Source: Lentisphaerota bacterium (GTDB lineage Bacteria; Verrucomicrobiota; Lentisphaeria; Oligosphaerales; Oligosphaeraceae). Taken from it: a stretch of 5,750 bases of DNA. The stretch lies in assembly GCA_012799755.1 (NCBI GenBank), contig JAAZKQ010000830.1, forward strand, positions 1-5,750. The letters run 5' to 3'. The notes under the pieces were generated by a model. The model saw nothing but the letters and a program-made list of their open reading frames with translations, was not told the DNA's origin and did no database searches. Below are positions 1-5,505 of this stretch, piece by piece. Each line of letters begins with the position of its first letter. The first letter of the stretch is position 1. Both the position numbers and the translations under genes were made by a program.

Positions 1-597
1 CTTCAAGTTGTGCGAGACTAGTATGATCGTCAGGCGACGATTGAGTTCCCGCAACAGGCTGTAGAGCTGGTGGCGGCTTTCCGGGTCAAGATTCGCGCCC
101 GGTTCGTCAAGCAGCAACAATTCCGGCTCGGAAGCCAGAGCCTGGGCAATCAACACCCGCTGTCGCTCGCCACCCGACAGAGCTGAAAAGGAACGGCTGC
201 GGTGATTGCCCAGCCCGACACGCTGCAACGCATCCTGCGCCGCCTCGCGGTCTGCACGCCGGTAGGGCCCGAAGCGGTGCCGGTCAACCCGCCCCATGAG
301 TACTACGTCCAGAACCGTCGCCGGGAATTGCGCATCAACATGCAATGCCTGCGGCACATAGCCCACCAGCCGCCGCGCTGCCGCCGGGCTGCGTCCAAAG
401 ACGACAATATCGCCGAAGCGTGGCGTCAACAAGCCCAATATGAGCCGGAGCAGCGTGGTCTTGCCTCCCCCATTGGGTCCCACCACTACTGCGAAAACGC
501 CCGCCTGCACCTGCAAGTTGATATTGTGCAACACCTCTTCGTCGTCGTAGGCGAAACACACATCGCGAATATCAATGACCGGCACTGTTTTATCCAT
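1..597 (-). CDS. Metal (zinc/manganese-type) ABC transporter ATP-binding protein, partial (3' end outside window)
   Basis: This is the cytoplasmic ATPase subunit that would power a ZnuC/MntB-like metal importer. The frame is open from the ATG at 597 to position 1, giving 199 residues of a protein that is usually about 240-260. All ABC hallmarks are visible: A-loop Tyr17, Walker A GPNGGGKT (40-47), Q-loop Gln83, signature LSGGE (140-144), Walker B LLLLDEP (160-166), D-loop ANLD (168-171) and H-loop His196. The Walker A has Gly where GPNGAGKT is common, and the residue after DEP is Gly rather than the usual Thr. Neither change removes a catalytic residue. The start lies only 18 nt after the stop of the substrate-binding protein gene and has a weak GGGTGG ribosome-binding site, which suggests coupled expression. 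Metal specificity is inferred from the neighbour, because the ATPase alone does not show it. Confidence 0.93.
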   Translation of the reverse strand, partial: MDKTVPVIDIRDVCFAYDDEEVLHNINLQVQAGVFAVVVGPNGGGKTTLLRLILGLLTPRFGDIVVFGRSPAAARRLVGYVPQALHVDAQFPATVLDVVLMGRVDRHRFGPYRRADREAAQDALQRVGLGNHRSRSFSALSGGERQRVLIAQALASEPELLLLDEPGANLDPESRHQLYSLLRELNRRLTIILVSHNLK

Positions 598-615
598 AAT
601 CCACCCGGCGTCCGC

Positions 616-1512
616 TTATTTGGCGCCAGTCTGAGCGTCCAGCAGCACGGTGGCCATGCGCTCCAGGCCGGCAATATACGGGTCCGGCAGGGGGTCCCAT
701 TCCCGCAACTGCACCCCCAACGCTTCGGCCAGGCTCCGTGCAGAGCGATCATTAAACTGCGGCTGGACATAAATCGCCCACACCTGCTTCTCCCGCGCCA
801 AGCGCAACAGCTCCGCCAGCTGACGGGCGCCAGGCTCCTTGCCCGCCTGCTCAACCGTAAGCTGCTCCAGGCCGTAAGCATCAAGAAAGTAGCCGAAAGC
901 GGGGTGAAACACCATCACCGCCGTACCCTGCAAGGGGGAGAGTTGCCGCCGCAATCGCTCGTCCAGCCGCCGCAGTTCTTCGCCATAGGCGCGGCCACGC
1001 GCCAAATACCCTTCGCTGCCCGCCGGGTCCAGCGAGCACAGGGCCGCCGCTACGTTCTCCGCATGACAGAGCATGTTCTTGACGCTGAGCCAGACATGCG
1101 GATCGGCCTCGCCAACGGCATGCTCATGACCGTGCTCTTCCGCATGCCCCGCCTCCGGCACCTCTGCGCCCGTCAACCGCCGCAGCGTCATGCCTTGACG
1201 CAAATCAATGATTGCCACGGAGGGAAAGCTCTTCCTCACCTTCGGCAGCAGGGCCTTTTCCAGTGGCGCCCCGATGCACAACAGCGCCCGTGCGCGCGAC
1301 AACTGCACCAGCCGCCGAGCATCCGGCCGGTAGTACTCCGGACTGGCACCCGCCGGTACCAGCGCTTCCACACGCACGGCATCGCCGCCGATGCGCCTGA
1401 CGGCTTCAAGTTGCGGCACGACGCTGACAAACAACAGCAACGGTTCGGCAGCAACAGCACAGCCCAAGACCAGCACCTGAAGCAAAAACACTATTCGCAA
1501 ACACAAGGTCAT
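616..1512 (-). CDS. Metal ABC transporter substrate-binding protein (ZnuA/TroA-like, cluster A-I)
   Basis: This is the extracytoplasmic binding protein that would capture Zn2+ or Mn2+ and deliver it to the importer. The chosen start gives 298 residues with GGAG five bases upstream, and it places a signal peptide at residues 1-22. That peptide has a hydrophobic core and ends AVAAEP, consistent with signal peptidase I. Cys18 in VLGC could instead be a poor lipobox. An in-frame ATG at 1578 would add 22 polar residues ahead of the signal and is less likely. Family landmarks are a short His-rich loop (His123, 127, 129, 131), DPHVWL with His139, FHPAFGYF with His203, the EQAGKEPGA block (221-229), YVQPQF (248-253) and the terminal WDPL with Asp273. 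The first metal-ligand position, normally the His of a PHxYxP-type motif, reads SPEYYRP, with Glu59 at that site. The likely metal is zinc, because of the His loop, but manganese is not excluded. Confidence 0.9.
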   Translation of the reverse strand: MTLCLRIVFLLQVLVLGCAVAAEPLLLFVSVVPQLEAVRRIGGDAVRVEALVPAGASPEYYRPDARRLVQLSRARALLCIGAPLEKALLPKVRKSFPSVAIIDLRQGMTLRRLTGAEVPEAGHAEEHGHEHAVGEADPHVWLSVKNMLCHAENVAAALCSLDPAGSEGYLARGRAYGEELRRLDERLRRQLSPLQGTAVMVFHPAFGYFLDAYGLEQLTVEQAGKEPGARQLAELLRLAREKQVWAIYVQPQFNDRSARSLAEALGVQLREWDPLPDPYIAGLERMATVLLDAQTGAK

Positions 1513-1582
1513 TCCATCTCCGTTCTGTCTGCAACCGTGACGACCGGCGCCAAACGACGGAAAACGCGTTGCAGCCACGTAA

Positions 1583-3094
1583 TCAGCCCTCTGAGGGCGC
1601 CGCCTGAGCTTTTTCTATGAGTTTGGCAAAACTCAAATCGCGGAGATTCTGGCTGAAATCGCCGTAGGCCGACTGAATTCTCTTGGACAGCTCGGCGGGC
1701 ATAAGTTGCAAATAATGCCTGGTTTCGTCATCCTGGCCATGACGGAATGCCTCATCCACATCGGCCGAGCTGATCGTGGTGGCATCGCGCCCGGGCACAT
1801 ACAAAAATTCGCGGTCGCTCTGGTCTTCGACGCGGGCCAATACCCCGGCCTTGCACAAGACATTGATCACATAGGTCAAAATCCGCGTCGGCACGCACTT
1901 CTCACAGCCGAATTCACTCGCATTCCAACCGCCGCCGACCGTCACAAAATGTTTGCAGGCCTCATAGGTGACAGCCACTCCCAGGAAGATGCAGGCGCCG
2001 GTGCTGGCCTGCTCAGACGCCTTCTCCAAGTGGATGGTGCGGTGGTTCTGGACGGCAAAGCTGACCTCGGCGCCAAACAGCACGAGGCTCCAATTCGCGT
2101 ACAGCCACGCCAGAAAAAACGGCACCGCCGCAAAAGTACCGTAGATTTTGTTGTATTTGGTCAAACCGATTTGCAGTCCCATATAGGCCCATTGCACCCC
2201 AAACCAGGCAATGCCGGCAACCAGCCCGGCCATCAGCGCGGGAAATATCTTCACCTTGGTATTCGGCATGAAAATGTAAAAACAGGCAAAACCAAGAAGC
2301 ACACAACAGGCACCGACAATCCGCACCATGCGTTCAAACAACCATGCCACCGTGCCGAAGTTCTCCTGCAGGAAAAACACAAAGCGGTTGGACAGCAGCA
2401 GCGAGTTGACACTCGTGGCAACTAAGAACACAATCGGCACCAAGATCAACACCACCAGGTACTCGCTGATTTTGCGCAGAAAGTCGCGACCCTCGCTGAT
2501 GCCCCAGATTGCATTGAGGCTGCCCTCCAGCTTCGCCATGGAGAAGATCACACTGGCCAGCAGCAGCAATGACCCCACCAAGCCCAGAGCCATGAAATTG
2601 GTGTTCTCGACATAGGTGAACACGGTAATCAGCGCCTTTTGCATGGGCTCCGGCAGGCGTTGGGCGAGCTTCATTGCCGTCAGGCCGGCGCCACTCACGC
2701 CATCCACAACCCGATACTCCCAGGACGGCTGCTTTGCCAACGCCGTTTCGCCAATGGACTCGCCGACAGGCGCGACCGGCGGCGGCGCCAGCTCAACCCT
2801 CTCTATCCCCAACGTGTCCATCAGGCGATTCTGCATGCCCAGTCCCTTGGAAAAGGACAGCATGATGGCCACCATGGGCACCAGCGACACCAGGGTGATG
2901 TAGGTCAAGGCCGACGCCTGCAAGCTGCACTGATCACGCTGGAAACCCCGCACCACAATCATGCCGATGCGACACATCGAAAACAAAAACCGCCGGCCTA
3001 GCGGCTGATCGGCGGTCTCCTGAGTCCATACTTCTTCGCGGAAAAAGCGCTGCCCGTCCGCGAACATGCCTTTGATTGATTTGAATTTGCTCAC
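1583..3094 (-). CDS. YihY/virulence factor BrkB family membrane protein with C-terminal winged-helix extension
   Basis: This 503-residue inner-membrane protein belongs to the YihY/BrkB family (Pfam Virul_fac_BrkB). The family's biochemical role is not settled, and older links to ribonuclease BN are considered wrong. The signature regions are DQCSLQASALTYITLVSLVP (55-74) and IYGTFAAVPFFLAWLYANW (317-335), followed by the LFGAEVSF block. Six hydrophobic spans lie near 61-82, 166-187, 211-234, 259-276, 284-311 and 318-346. The loop after the first span carries an Ala/Pro-rich insertion at about 97-150. Residues from about 366 to 450 look like a winged-helix domain (GACIFLGVAVTYEACKHF, then ILTYVINVLCKAGVL), and the tail to 503 is charged. 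The common family core is about 280-300 residues, so this is a long form. The start is GTG, chosen because AGGGG lies six bases upstream. The next in-frame ATG (3067) has no clear ribosome-binding site. It is the first gene of the probable operon with the metal importer, with a 70-nt gap to the next start. Confidence 0.9.
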   Translation of the reverse strand: MSKFKSIKGMFADGQRFFREEVWTQETADQPLGRRFLFSMCRIGMIVVRGFQRDQCSLQASALTYITLVSLVPMVAIMLSFSKGLGMQNRLMDTLGIERVELAPPPVAPVGESIGETALAKQPSWEYRVVDGVSGAGLTAMKLAQRLPEPMQKALITVFTYVENTNFMALGLVGSLLLLASVIFSMAKLEGSLNAIWGISEGRDFLRKISEYLVVLILVPIVFLVATSVNSLLLSNRFVFFLQENFGTVAWLFERMVRIVGACCVLLGFACFYIFMPNTKVKIFPALMAGLVAGIAWFGVQWAYMGLQIGLTKYNKIYGTFAAVPFFLAWLYANWSLVLFGAEVSFAVQNHRTIHLEKASEQASTGACIFLGVAVTYEACKHFVTVGGGWNASEFGCEKCVPTRILTYVINVLCKAGVLARVEDQSDREFLYVPGRDATTISSADVDEAFRHGQDDETRHYLQLMPAELSKRIQSAYGDFSQNLRDLSFAKLIEKAQAAPSEG

Positions 3095-3201
3095 TGCCTG
3101 CCCCTATGCCTTCGAAATTGCTCGCTGTCTCGCTCCACCGCGTCACCGGCGGCAAGCAGTCGCCAACCACAGCGCCTTCGCCACGAAAAATAAGTGCCCG
3201 G

Positions 3202-3230
3202 AATATAAGGGACGGAGCACCTTGCCGCAA
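3202..3230 (-). promoter_or_regulatory. Predicted sigma-70-type promoter for the BrkB/metal importer operon
   Basis: Reading the minus strand, TTGCGG (3230-3225) and TATATT (3207-3202) are separated by exactly 17 bases. The -10 matches TATAAT at five of six positions; the -35 matches TTGACA at three. Transcription would start near 3195 and leave a leader of about 100 nt before the GTG at 3094. I saw no palindrome resembling a Zur or MntR operator here. The call rests on consensus only. Confidence 0.45.
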
Positions 3231-3261
3231 CCCATCGCCACAATTACTGTATGAGGCCGTC

Positions 3262-3569
3262 TAAGCGGTCACCCATTGATAATTGGCTGTTTCCTGTTGC
3301 CTCGCGATGAAAACCATCTTTCGTGTCTGCTATGTCGCACGCTTACAACGTGCAATTTTTTGGGGGACGCTCCACCCAGGGCGGCGCGCCCTGCGGCGCT
3401 TGCCCTGGGCTGCTATATTTTGCACCTTCAGCGCTGAAAACCAAAGAAGCGACAGGAAAACGCAAACACACCGGCCTTCCTACACCAAGCAGCCTACTCT
3501 CAAAAAAATCTGCGCAAATCTGCGTAATCTGCGGATAAAAAATGTCTGTTGTCAATCGCTGATCGCTTA
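3262..3569. mobile_element. MITE-like non-coding element bounded by imperfect 21-bp inverted ends
   Basis: The left end begins TAAGCGGTCACCCATTGAT (3262-3280). The right end, read inward on the minus strand from 3569, begins TAAGCGATCAGCGATTGAC. Over 21 positions 17 agree. The 308-bp interior has no plausible gene: its short reading frames give only low-complexity peptides containing runs like ICANLRNLRIKN. A third copy of the same end, TAAGCGGTCACCGATTGAT, sits at 5566-5584 as the outer edge of the other repeat copy. No flanking target-site duplication of four or more bases is evident by eye. A non-autonomous transposable element is an inference; a REP-like or other interspersed repeat family is the alternative. 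Confidence 0.5.
3375..3409 (+). repeat. GC-rich hairpin cap of the left repeat copy
   Basis: CCCAGGGC (3375-3382) pairs perfectly with GCCCTGGG (3402-3409) across a 19-base GC-rich loop. A competing smaller hairpin, AGGGC/GCCCT at 3378-3392, overlaps it around the palindrome GGCGCGCC. It lies immediately before the 160-bp conserved core. The other copy of the core has a different hairpin at the corresponding place. No T-run follows, so it is not an obvious intrinsic terminator. Confidence 0.55.
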
Positions 3570-3570
3570 C
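3411..3570 (+). repeat. 160-bp interspersed repeat core, copy 1 (inverted relative to copy 2)
   Basis: This stretch matches the reverse complement of 5565-5724 along its full length without gaps. I count about 12 mismatches, roughly 92% identity. It contains a perfect AGCGCT palindrome in the segment TTCAGCGCTGAA, an A-run, and three ATCTGCG heptamers at 3508-3514, 3518-3524 and 3527-3533, spaced 9-10 bases apart. It ends in GCGGATAAAAAATG followed by the terminal inverted end. Peptides read from it in several frames resemble spurious hypothetical proteins often annotated over such repeats, so I treat it as non-coding. Confidence 0.9.
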
Positions 3571-3601
3571 CTGGCGCCGAGGCTGCGGCCTGCGTACGTT
3601 C

Positions 3602-3629
3602 TTGCAACTTCTGTTCGCGGATTTAGATT
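3602..3629 (+). promoter_or_regulatory. Possible promoter for the zinc-ribbon/EIIA gene pair
   Basis: TTGCAA (3602-3607) and TAGATT (3624-3629) lie 16 bases apart, each matching the sigma-70 consensus at four of six positions. The pair sits just outside the right end of the repeat element and about 50 nt before the gene at 3678. The match is modest, and no better candidate was seen in the 3571-3660 interval. Confidence 0.3.
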
Positions 3630-3677
3630 AATGGAGTCACCGCATCCTCATAAACATCCCATCTCACAAGGAGAGTT

Positions 3678-4007
3678 ATGCGCGACGCCGTGCTCACTAT
3701 GCTCAAGCTCCAGGAGCTTGAACTGATCCGCGAAGAATCGCGGATTGTACACCGTGACAAACACCAGCTTAAACTAGAGCGCCTTGATGACTCCATCAAG
3801 GAACTCCGCGCAAAACTCCCCGAACAATATCTCAAACGTTTTGACGGCCTGCGCCGTTCCGGCTTGGCCGTCGCCAGGGAGTTTGGCGGCGTCTGCCAAA
3901 GCTGCCGTATGGTCATTGCCATTGGCGACCTCAATCGCATGCGCAAAGACGAAATGCAACACATCTGCCCGAACTGCGGGCGTTTCCTGCTCCTCGGCAA
4001 CGAGTAA
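3678..4007 (+). CDS. Compact C4-type zinc-ribbon protein (zf-RING_7 / CT398-like family)
   Basis: This is a 109-residue soluble protein. Residues 5-45 are a charged, leucine-containing helix likely to form a coiled coil. Residues 70-106 are a zinc ribbon with Cys73-x2-Cys76 (GVCQSCRM) and Cys97-x2-Cys100 (ICPNCGR) as the four metal ligands. The GxCxxC ... CPNCGRxL pattern is that of the zf-RING_7 family (COG1579), whose chlamydial member CT398 has been reported to bind sigma-54 and secretion components. Members are typically about 230-250 residues with a long antiparallel coiled coil, so this one keeps the ribbon but has lost most of the coiled coil. The start is well supported by AAGGAG four bases upstream. 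It precedes the EIIA-like gene by 110 nt on the same strand. The molecular function is unknown, and a nucleic-acid or protein-binding adaptor role is only an inference. Confidence 0.85.
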   Translation: MRDAVLTMLKLQELELIREESRIVHRDKHQLKLERLDDSIKELRAKLPEQYLKRFDGLRRSGLAVAREFGGVCQSCRMVIAIGDLNRMRKDEMQHICPNCGRFLLLGNE

Positions 4008-4032
4008 ACATAACGGTCTTTTTATGCACAGG

Positions 4033-4067
4033 AGCTCTGCCAGGCACCCGTCCGGCCTGCCTGAGCT
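4033..4067 (+). other. Intercistronic stem-loop between the zinc-ribbon and EIIA-like genes
   Basis: CAGGCA (4041-4046) pairs with TGCCTG (4058-4063) over an 11-base loop. An outer AGCT/AGCT pairing (4033-4036 with 4064-4067) extends the stem across a 4-base bulge on the left side. No U-tract follows, so it is unlikely to stop transcription. It could affect mRNA processing or stability, or it could be chance pairing in GC-rich sequence. Confidence 0.35.
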
Positions 4068-4117
4068 TCCCGGCCGCAACGTTCACCGTCAGTTCTCATG
4101 AAACGTCAGGAATACCC

Positions 4118-4582
4118 ATGGACCTTAAACTACTTCTCCCCAAAGAACACGTTCTCTGCTCAATTAACGCCAAAACCCGTCGCGAGTTCCTGGCTGAAAT
4201 GGCCGAAATCCTTGTGCAGGAAGGAACCGTGACGGACAAGGAACGTTTCCTGGACGCCGTCGAACATCGCGAAGATGCCATGACCACCCAGTCCGAATTC
4301 GGCGTCGCCTTTCCACACGCCAGTTCACCCGTCGTCAAACGACTCGCGCTCGTGGCCGCAGTGCTCCCCGAACCCGGCTTCCACTACGACAAAGATCAAG
4401 TCAGTCCCTGTCGGGTCTTCTTCCTTATCGCCATCCCCGCCGCCGCGCCCGCCGCACACCTGCCCCTGCTCACCCATTTGGCGGAAATCGCCATGACCAA
4501 AAGCCGCTTGGACAAGATCCTTCGCGCCGACTCGGTGGCCGCCGTTCACAAGCTGCTGGTGACAGCGCCCACAGTACGCTGA
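4118..4582 (+). CDS. PTS EIIA type-2 domain protein (fructose/mannitol-type, PtsN-like)
   Basis: This 154-residue cytoplasmic protein consists of a single PTS_EIIA type-2 domain. The family accepts a phosphoryl group from HPr or NPr on a histidine. The active-site His is visible as His67 in FGVAFPHA, matching the family pattern GxAxPH, and is preceded by the characteristic REDAMTTQ segment (51-58). The C-terminal half follows the fold's usual pattern, with a strand RVFFLIAIPA (98-107) and helices containing HLPLLTHLAEIA. Length fits a stand-alone EIIA. The start has AGGAA five bases upstream. No EIIB, EIIC, HPr or EI gene is nearby, and its strand partner is a zinc-ribbon protein. A regulatory role like EIIA-Ntr is therefore likelier than sugar import, although other PTS genes may lie elsewhere in the genome. 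Confidence 0.9.
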   Translation: MDLKLLLPKEHVLCSINAKTRREFLAEMAEILVQEGTVTDKERFLDAVEHREDAMTTQSEFGVAFPHASSPVVKRLALVAAVLPEPGFHYDKDQVSPCRVFFLIAIPAAAPAAHLPLLTHLAEIAMTKSRLDKILRADSVAAVHKLLVTAPTVR

Positions 4583-4611
4583 ATGACATCACGTCGGCGC
4601 CCCGGAGTGGC

Positions 4612-4628
4612 AGCGGCTTCCAGCCGTT
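4612..4628 (+). terminator. Weak candidate intrinsic terminator after the EIIA-like gene
   Basis: CGGCT (4614-4618) pairs with AGCCG (4622-4626) over a 3-base loop. One A-T pair and one G-U pair extend the stem to seven. Only three T's follow (4627-4629). It lies about 30 nt after the stop, a suitable position, but the short U-tract makes it marginal. The rest of 4583-4710, between the converging genes, shows only small hairpins. Confidence 0.3.
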
Positions 4629-4710
4629 TCAGGCGGTGCCCTGCGGCACGAAAAGCACATCGCTACGCGAGGCGCAAAAACCAACTATGCTTTTGGCTGA
4701 GTTGCCCTCT

Positions 4711-5403
4711 CTACGCCCCGCTGGGTATTTTCCCCTTGTCGAAGAGATATTTGGCAAGGTAGATGCAGGGCGTATCCATGAGCGCAACAAGCGCCTTGAG
4801 CAGGTACGTGGTAATCACGATGGACCAGAAGACGCCGGCGTCGAATACGCCGGCGAAGGCCACGGTTGTGAAGATCAGCGTATCAATGGCTTGGCTGACC
4901 AGCGTTGAAAAATTATTGCGCACCCACAGGAAGCGCGTTTCGGGCAGAAGACGCCGCCAGGCATGATAACTCCAGATATCGTGGTACTGACTGGCAATGT
5001 AGGCCAACAGCGACCCGGCCACCACGCGAGGCATGAAGCAGAAAAGCGTTTGCAGATGCTCGTGGACAAAATCGTCCGCTGTGGGTTCAAAGCGCACGGC
5101 GAGCGACATGATGGCCAGCATCGCCAACATGCTGATGAAGCCGATGTTGACAGCAGTGTGAGCGTCCCGCTTGCTATGATTTTCCGAAAGAATATCCGTC
5201 GCCAGGAAGACGCTGCCATAGGCGATATTGCCCAAGGTGGCCGTCATGCCGAAGAGCTCGACGACTTTCAGCACCTGGAGGTTAGCAAGAATGGTGCCGA
5301 TGGGCACCCACAGCAGCATGCCAAGACGACCATACAGACGGTAAATCAGAAGAACCAGGCCGAAATCCAACACGGCCATGGCAAACCACAGACATTCGTT
5401 CAT
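4711..5403 (-). CDS. yhhQ: Queuosine precursor transporter (YhhQ/VUT family)
   Basis: This is an inner-membrane transporter expected to import a queuosine precursor (preQ0, preQ1 or queuine) for tRNA modification at position 34. The call is 230 residues, matching the family's usual 210-240. Family landmarks are ANLQVLKVVELFG (40-52), SVFLATDILSEN (64-75) with Asp70 and Glu74, RVVAGSLLAYIASQYHDIW (126-144), VRNNFSTLVSQAIDTLIF (161-178) and KALVALMDTPCIYL (203-216). Six to seven hydrophobic spans alternate with these. The YGK seen after the DILSE motif in many homologues is HSK here. The reading frame stays open upstream to an ATG at 5526, but the riboswitch and ribosome-binding site lie inside that extension. 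I therefore start at the third of three consecutive ATGs (5409, 5406, 5403), which is seven bases from AAGGA. The ATG at 5406, four bases away, is also possible. The gene converges on the EIIA-like gene. Confidence 0.93.
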   Translation of the reverse strand: MNECLWFAMAVLDFGLVLLIYRLYGRLGMLLWVPIGTILANLQVLKVVELFGMTATLGNIAYGSVFLATDILSENHSKRDAHTAVNIGFISMLAMLAIMSLAVRFEPTADDFVHEHLQTLFCFMPRVVAGSLLAYIASQYHDIWSYHAWRRLLPETRFLWVRNNFSTLVSQAIDTLIFTTVAFAGVFDAGVFWSIVITTYLLKALVALMDTPCIYLAKYLFDKGKIPSGA

Positions 5404-5411
5404 CATCATGT

Positions 5412-5445
5412 CCTTGTTTTGTTGAGGCGGGGAACTGCGACCGCC
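5412..5445 (-). promoter_or_regulatory. preQ1-I riboswitch overlapping the Shine-Dalgarno sequence of the queuosine precursor transporter
   Basis: Read on the minus strand, the 34-nt motif is GGCGG, loop TCGCAGT, TCC, then CCGCC, then an A-rich tail TCAACAAAACAAGG. Stem P1 is five perfect pairs (GGCGG/CCGCC). From memory, this matches the crystallised Thermoanaerobacter tengcongensis preQ1-I aptamer in length, loop UCGCAGU and tail AACAAAACAAGG, with P1 changed by compensatory substitutions. The ligand-contact positions in that numbering, U6, C15 and A29, are all present. The tail's AAGG plus the next A is the gene's Shine-Dalgarno (5415-5411). In the preQ1-bound pseudoknot this segment is partly paired, so the expected effect is reduced translation when preQ1 is abundant. 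There is no terminator hairpin, which agrees with translational control. Confidence 0.93.
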
Positions 5446-5505
5446 AAAGACTGTCTTGCCAAGTCCATTTTCACCATGCGGGACTGCTGGCAAGTGCAAG
5501 CGCGT

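Noticed and set aside
202..1620. 472-residue plus-strand open frame across the ABC ATPase and substrate-binding genes
   Set aside because: It is antisense to two clear family members. Its peptide is rich in His, Arg, Gln and Pro with no domain pattern, as expected from the complementary strand of GC-rich coding DNA.
1706..2425. 239-residue plus-strand open frame inside the BrkB-like gene
   Set aside because: It is antisense to conserved membrane segments and has no recognisable domain or ribosome-binding site.
3507..3536. Tandem heptamers considered as a CRISPR array or iterons
   Set aside because: Units are only 7 bases with 2-3 base spacers, in just three copies, and there is no replication or Cas gene nearby.
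3283..3726. 147-residue plus-strand and 70-residue minus-strand frames over repeat copy 1
   Set aside because: The peptides are translations of an interspersed repeat, and the same strings recur from copy 2. The longer frame also overlaps the well-supported start at 3678.
3993..4004. CTCG-GCAA-CGAG hairpin with a GNRA-type loop at the end of the zinc-ribbon gene, followed by TTTTT at 4019
   Set aside because: The 4-pair stem is inside the coding sequence and separated from the T-run by about 14 bases, so it does not form a terminator.
4636..4649. GTGCC/GGCAC hairpin after the EIIA-like gene as a terminator
   Set aside because: The stem is only 5 pairs and no T-run follows on either strand.
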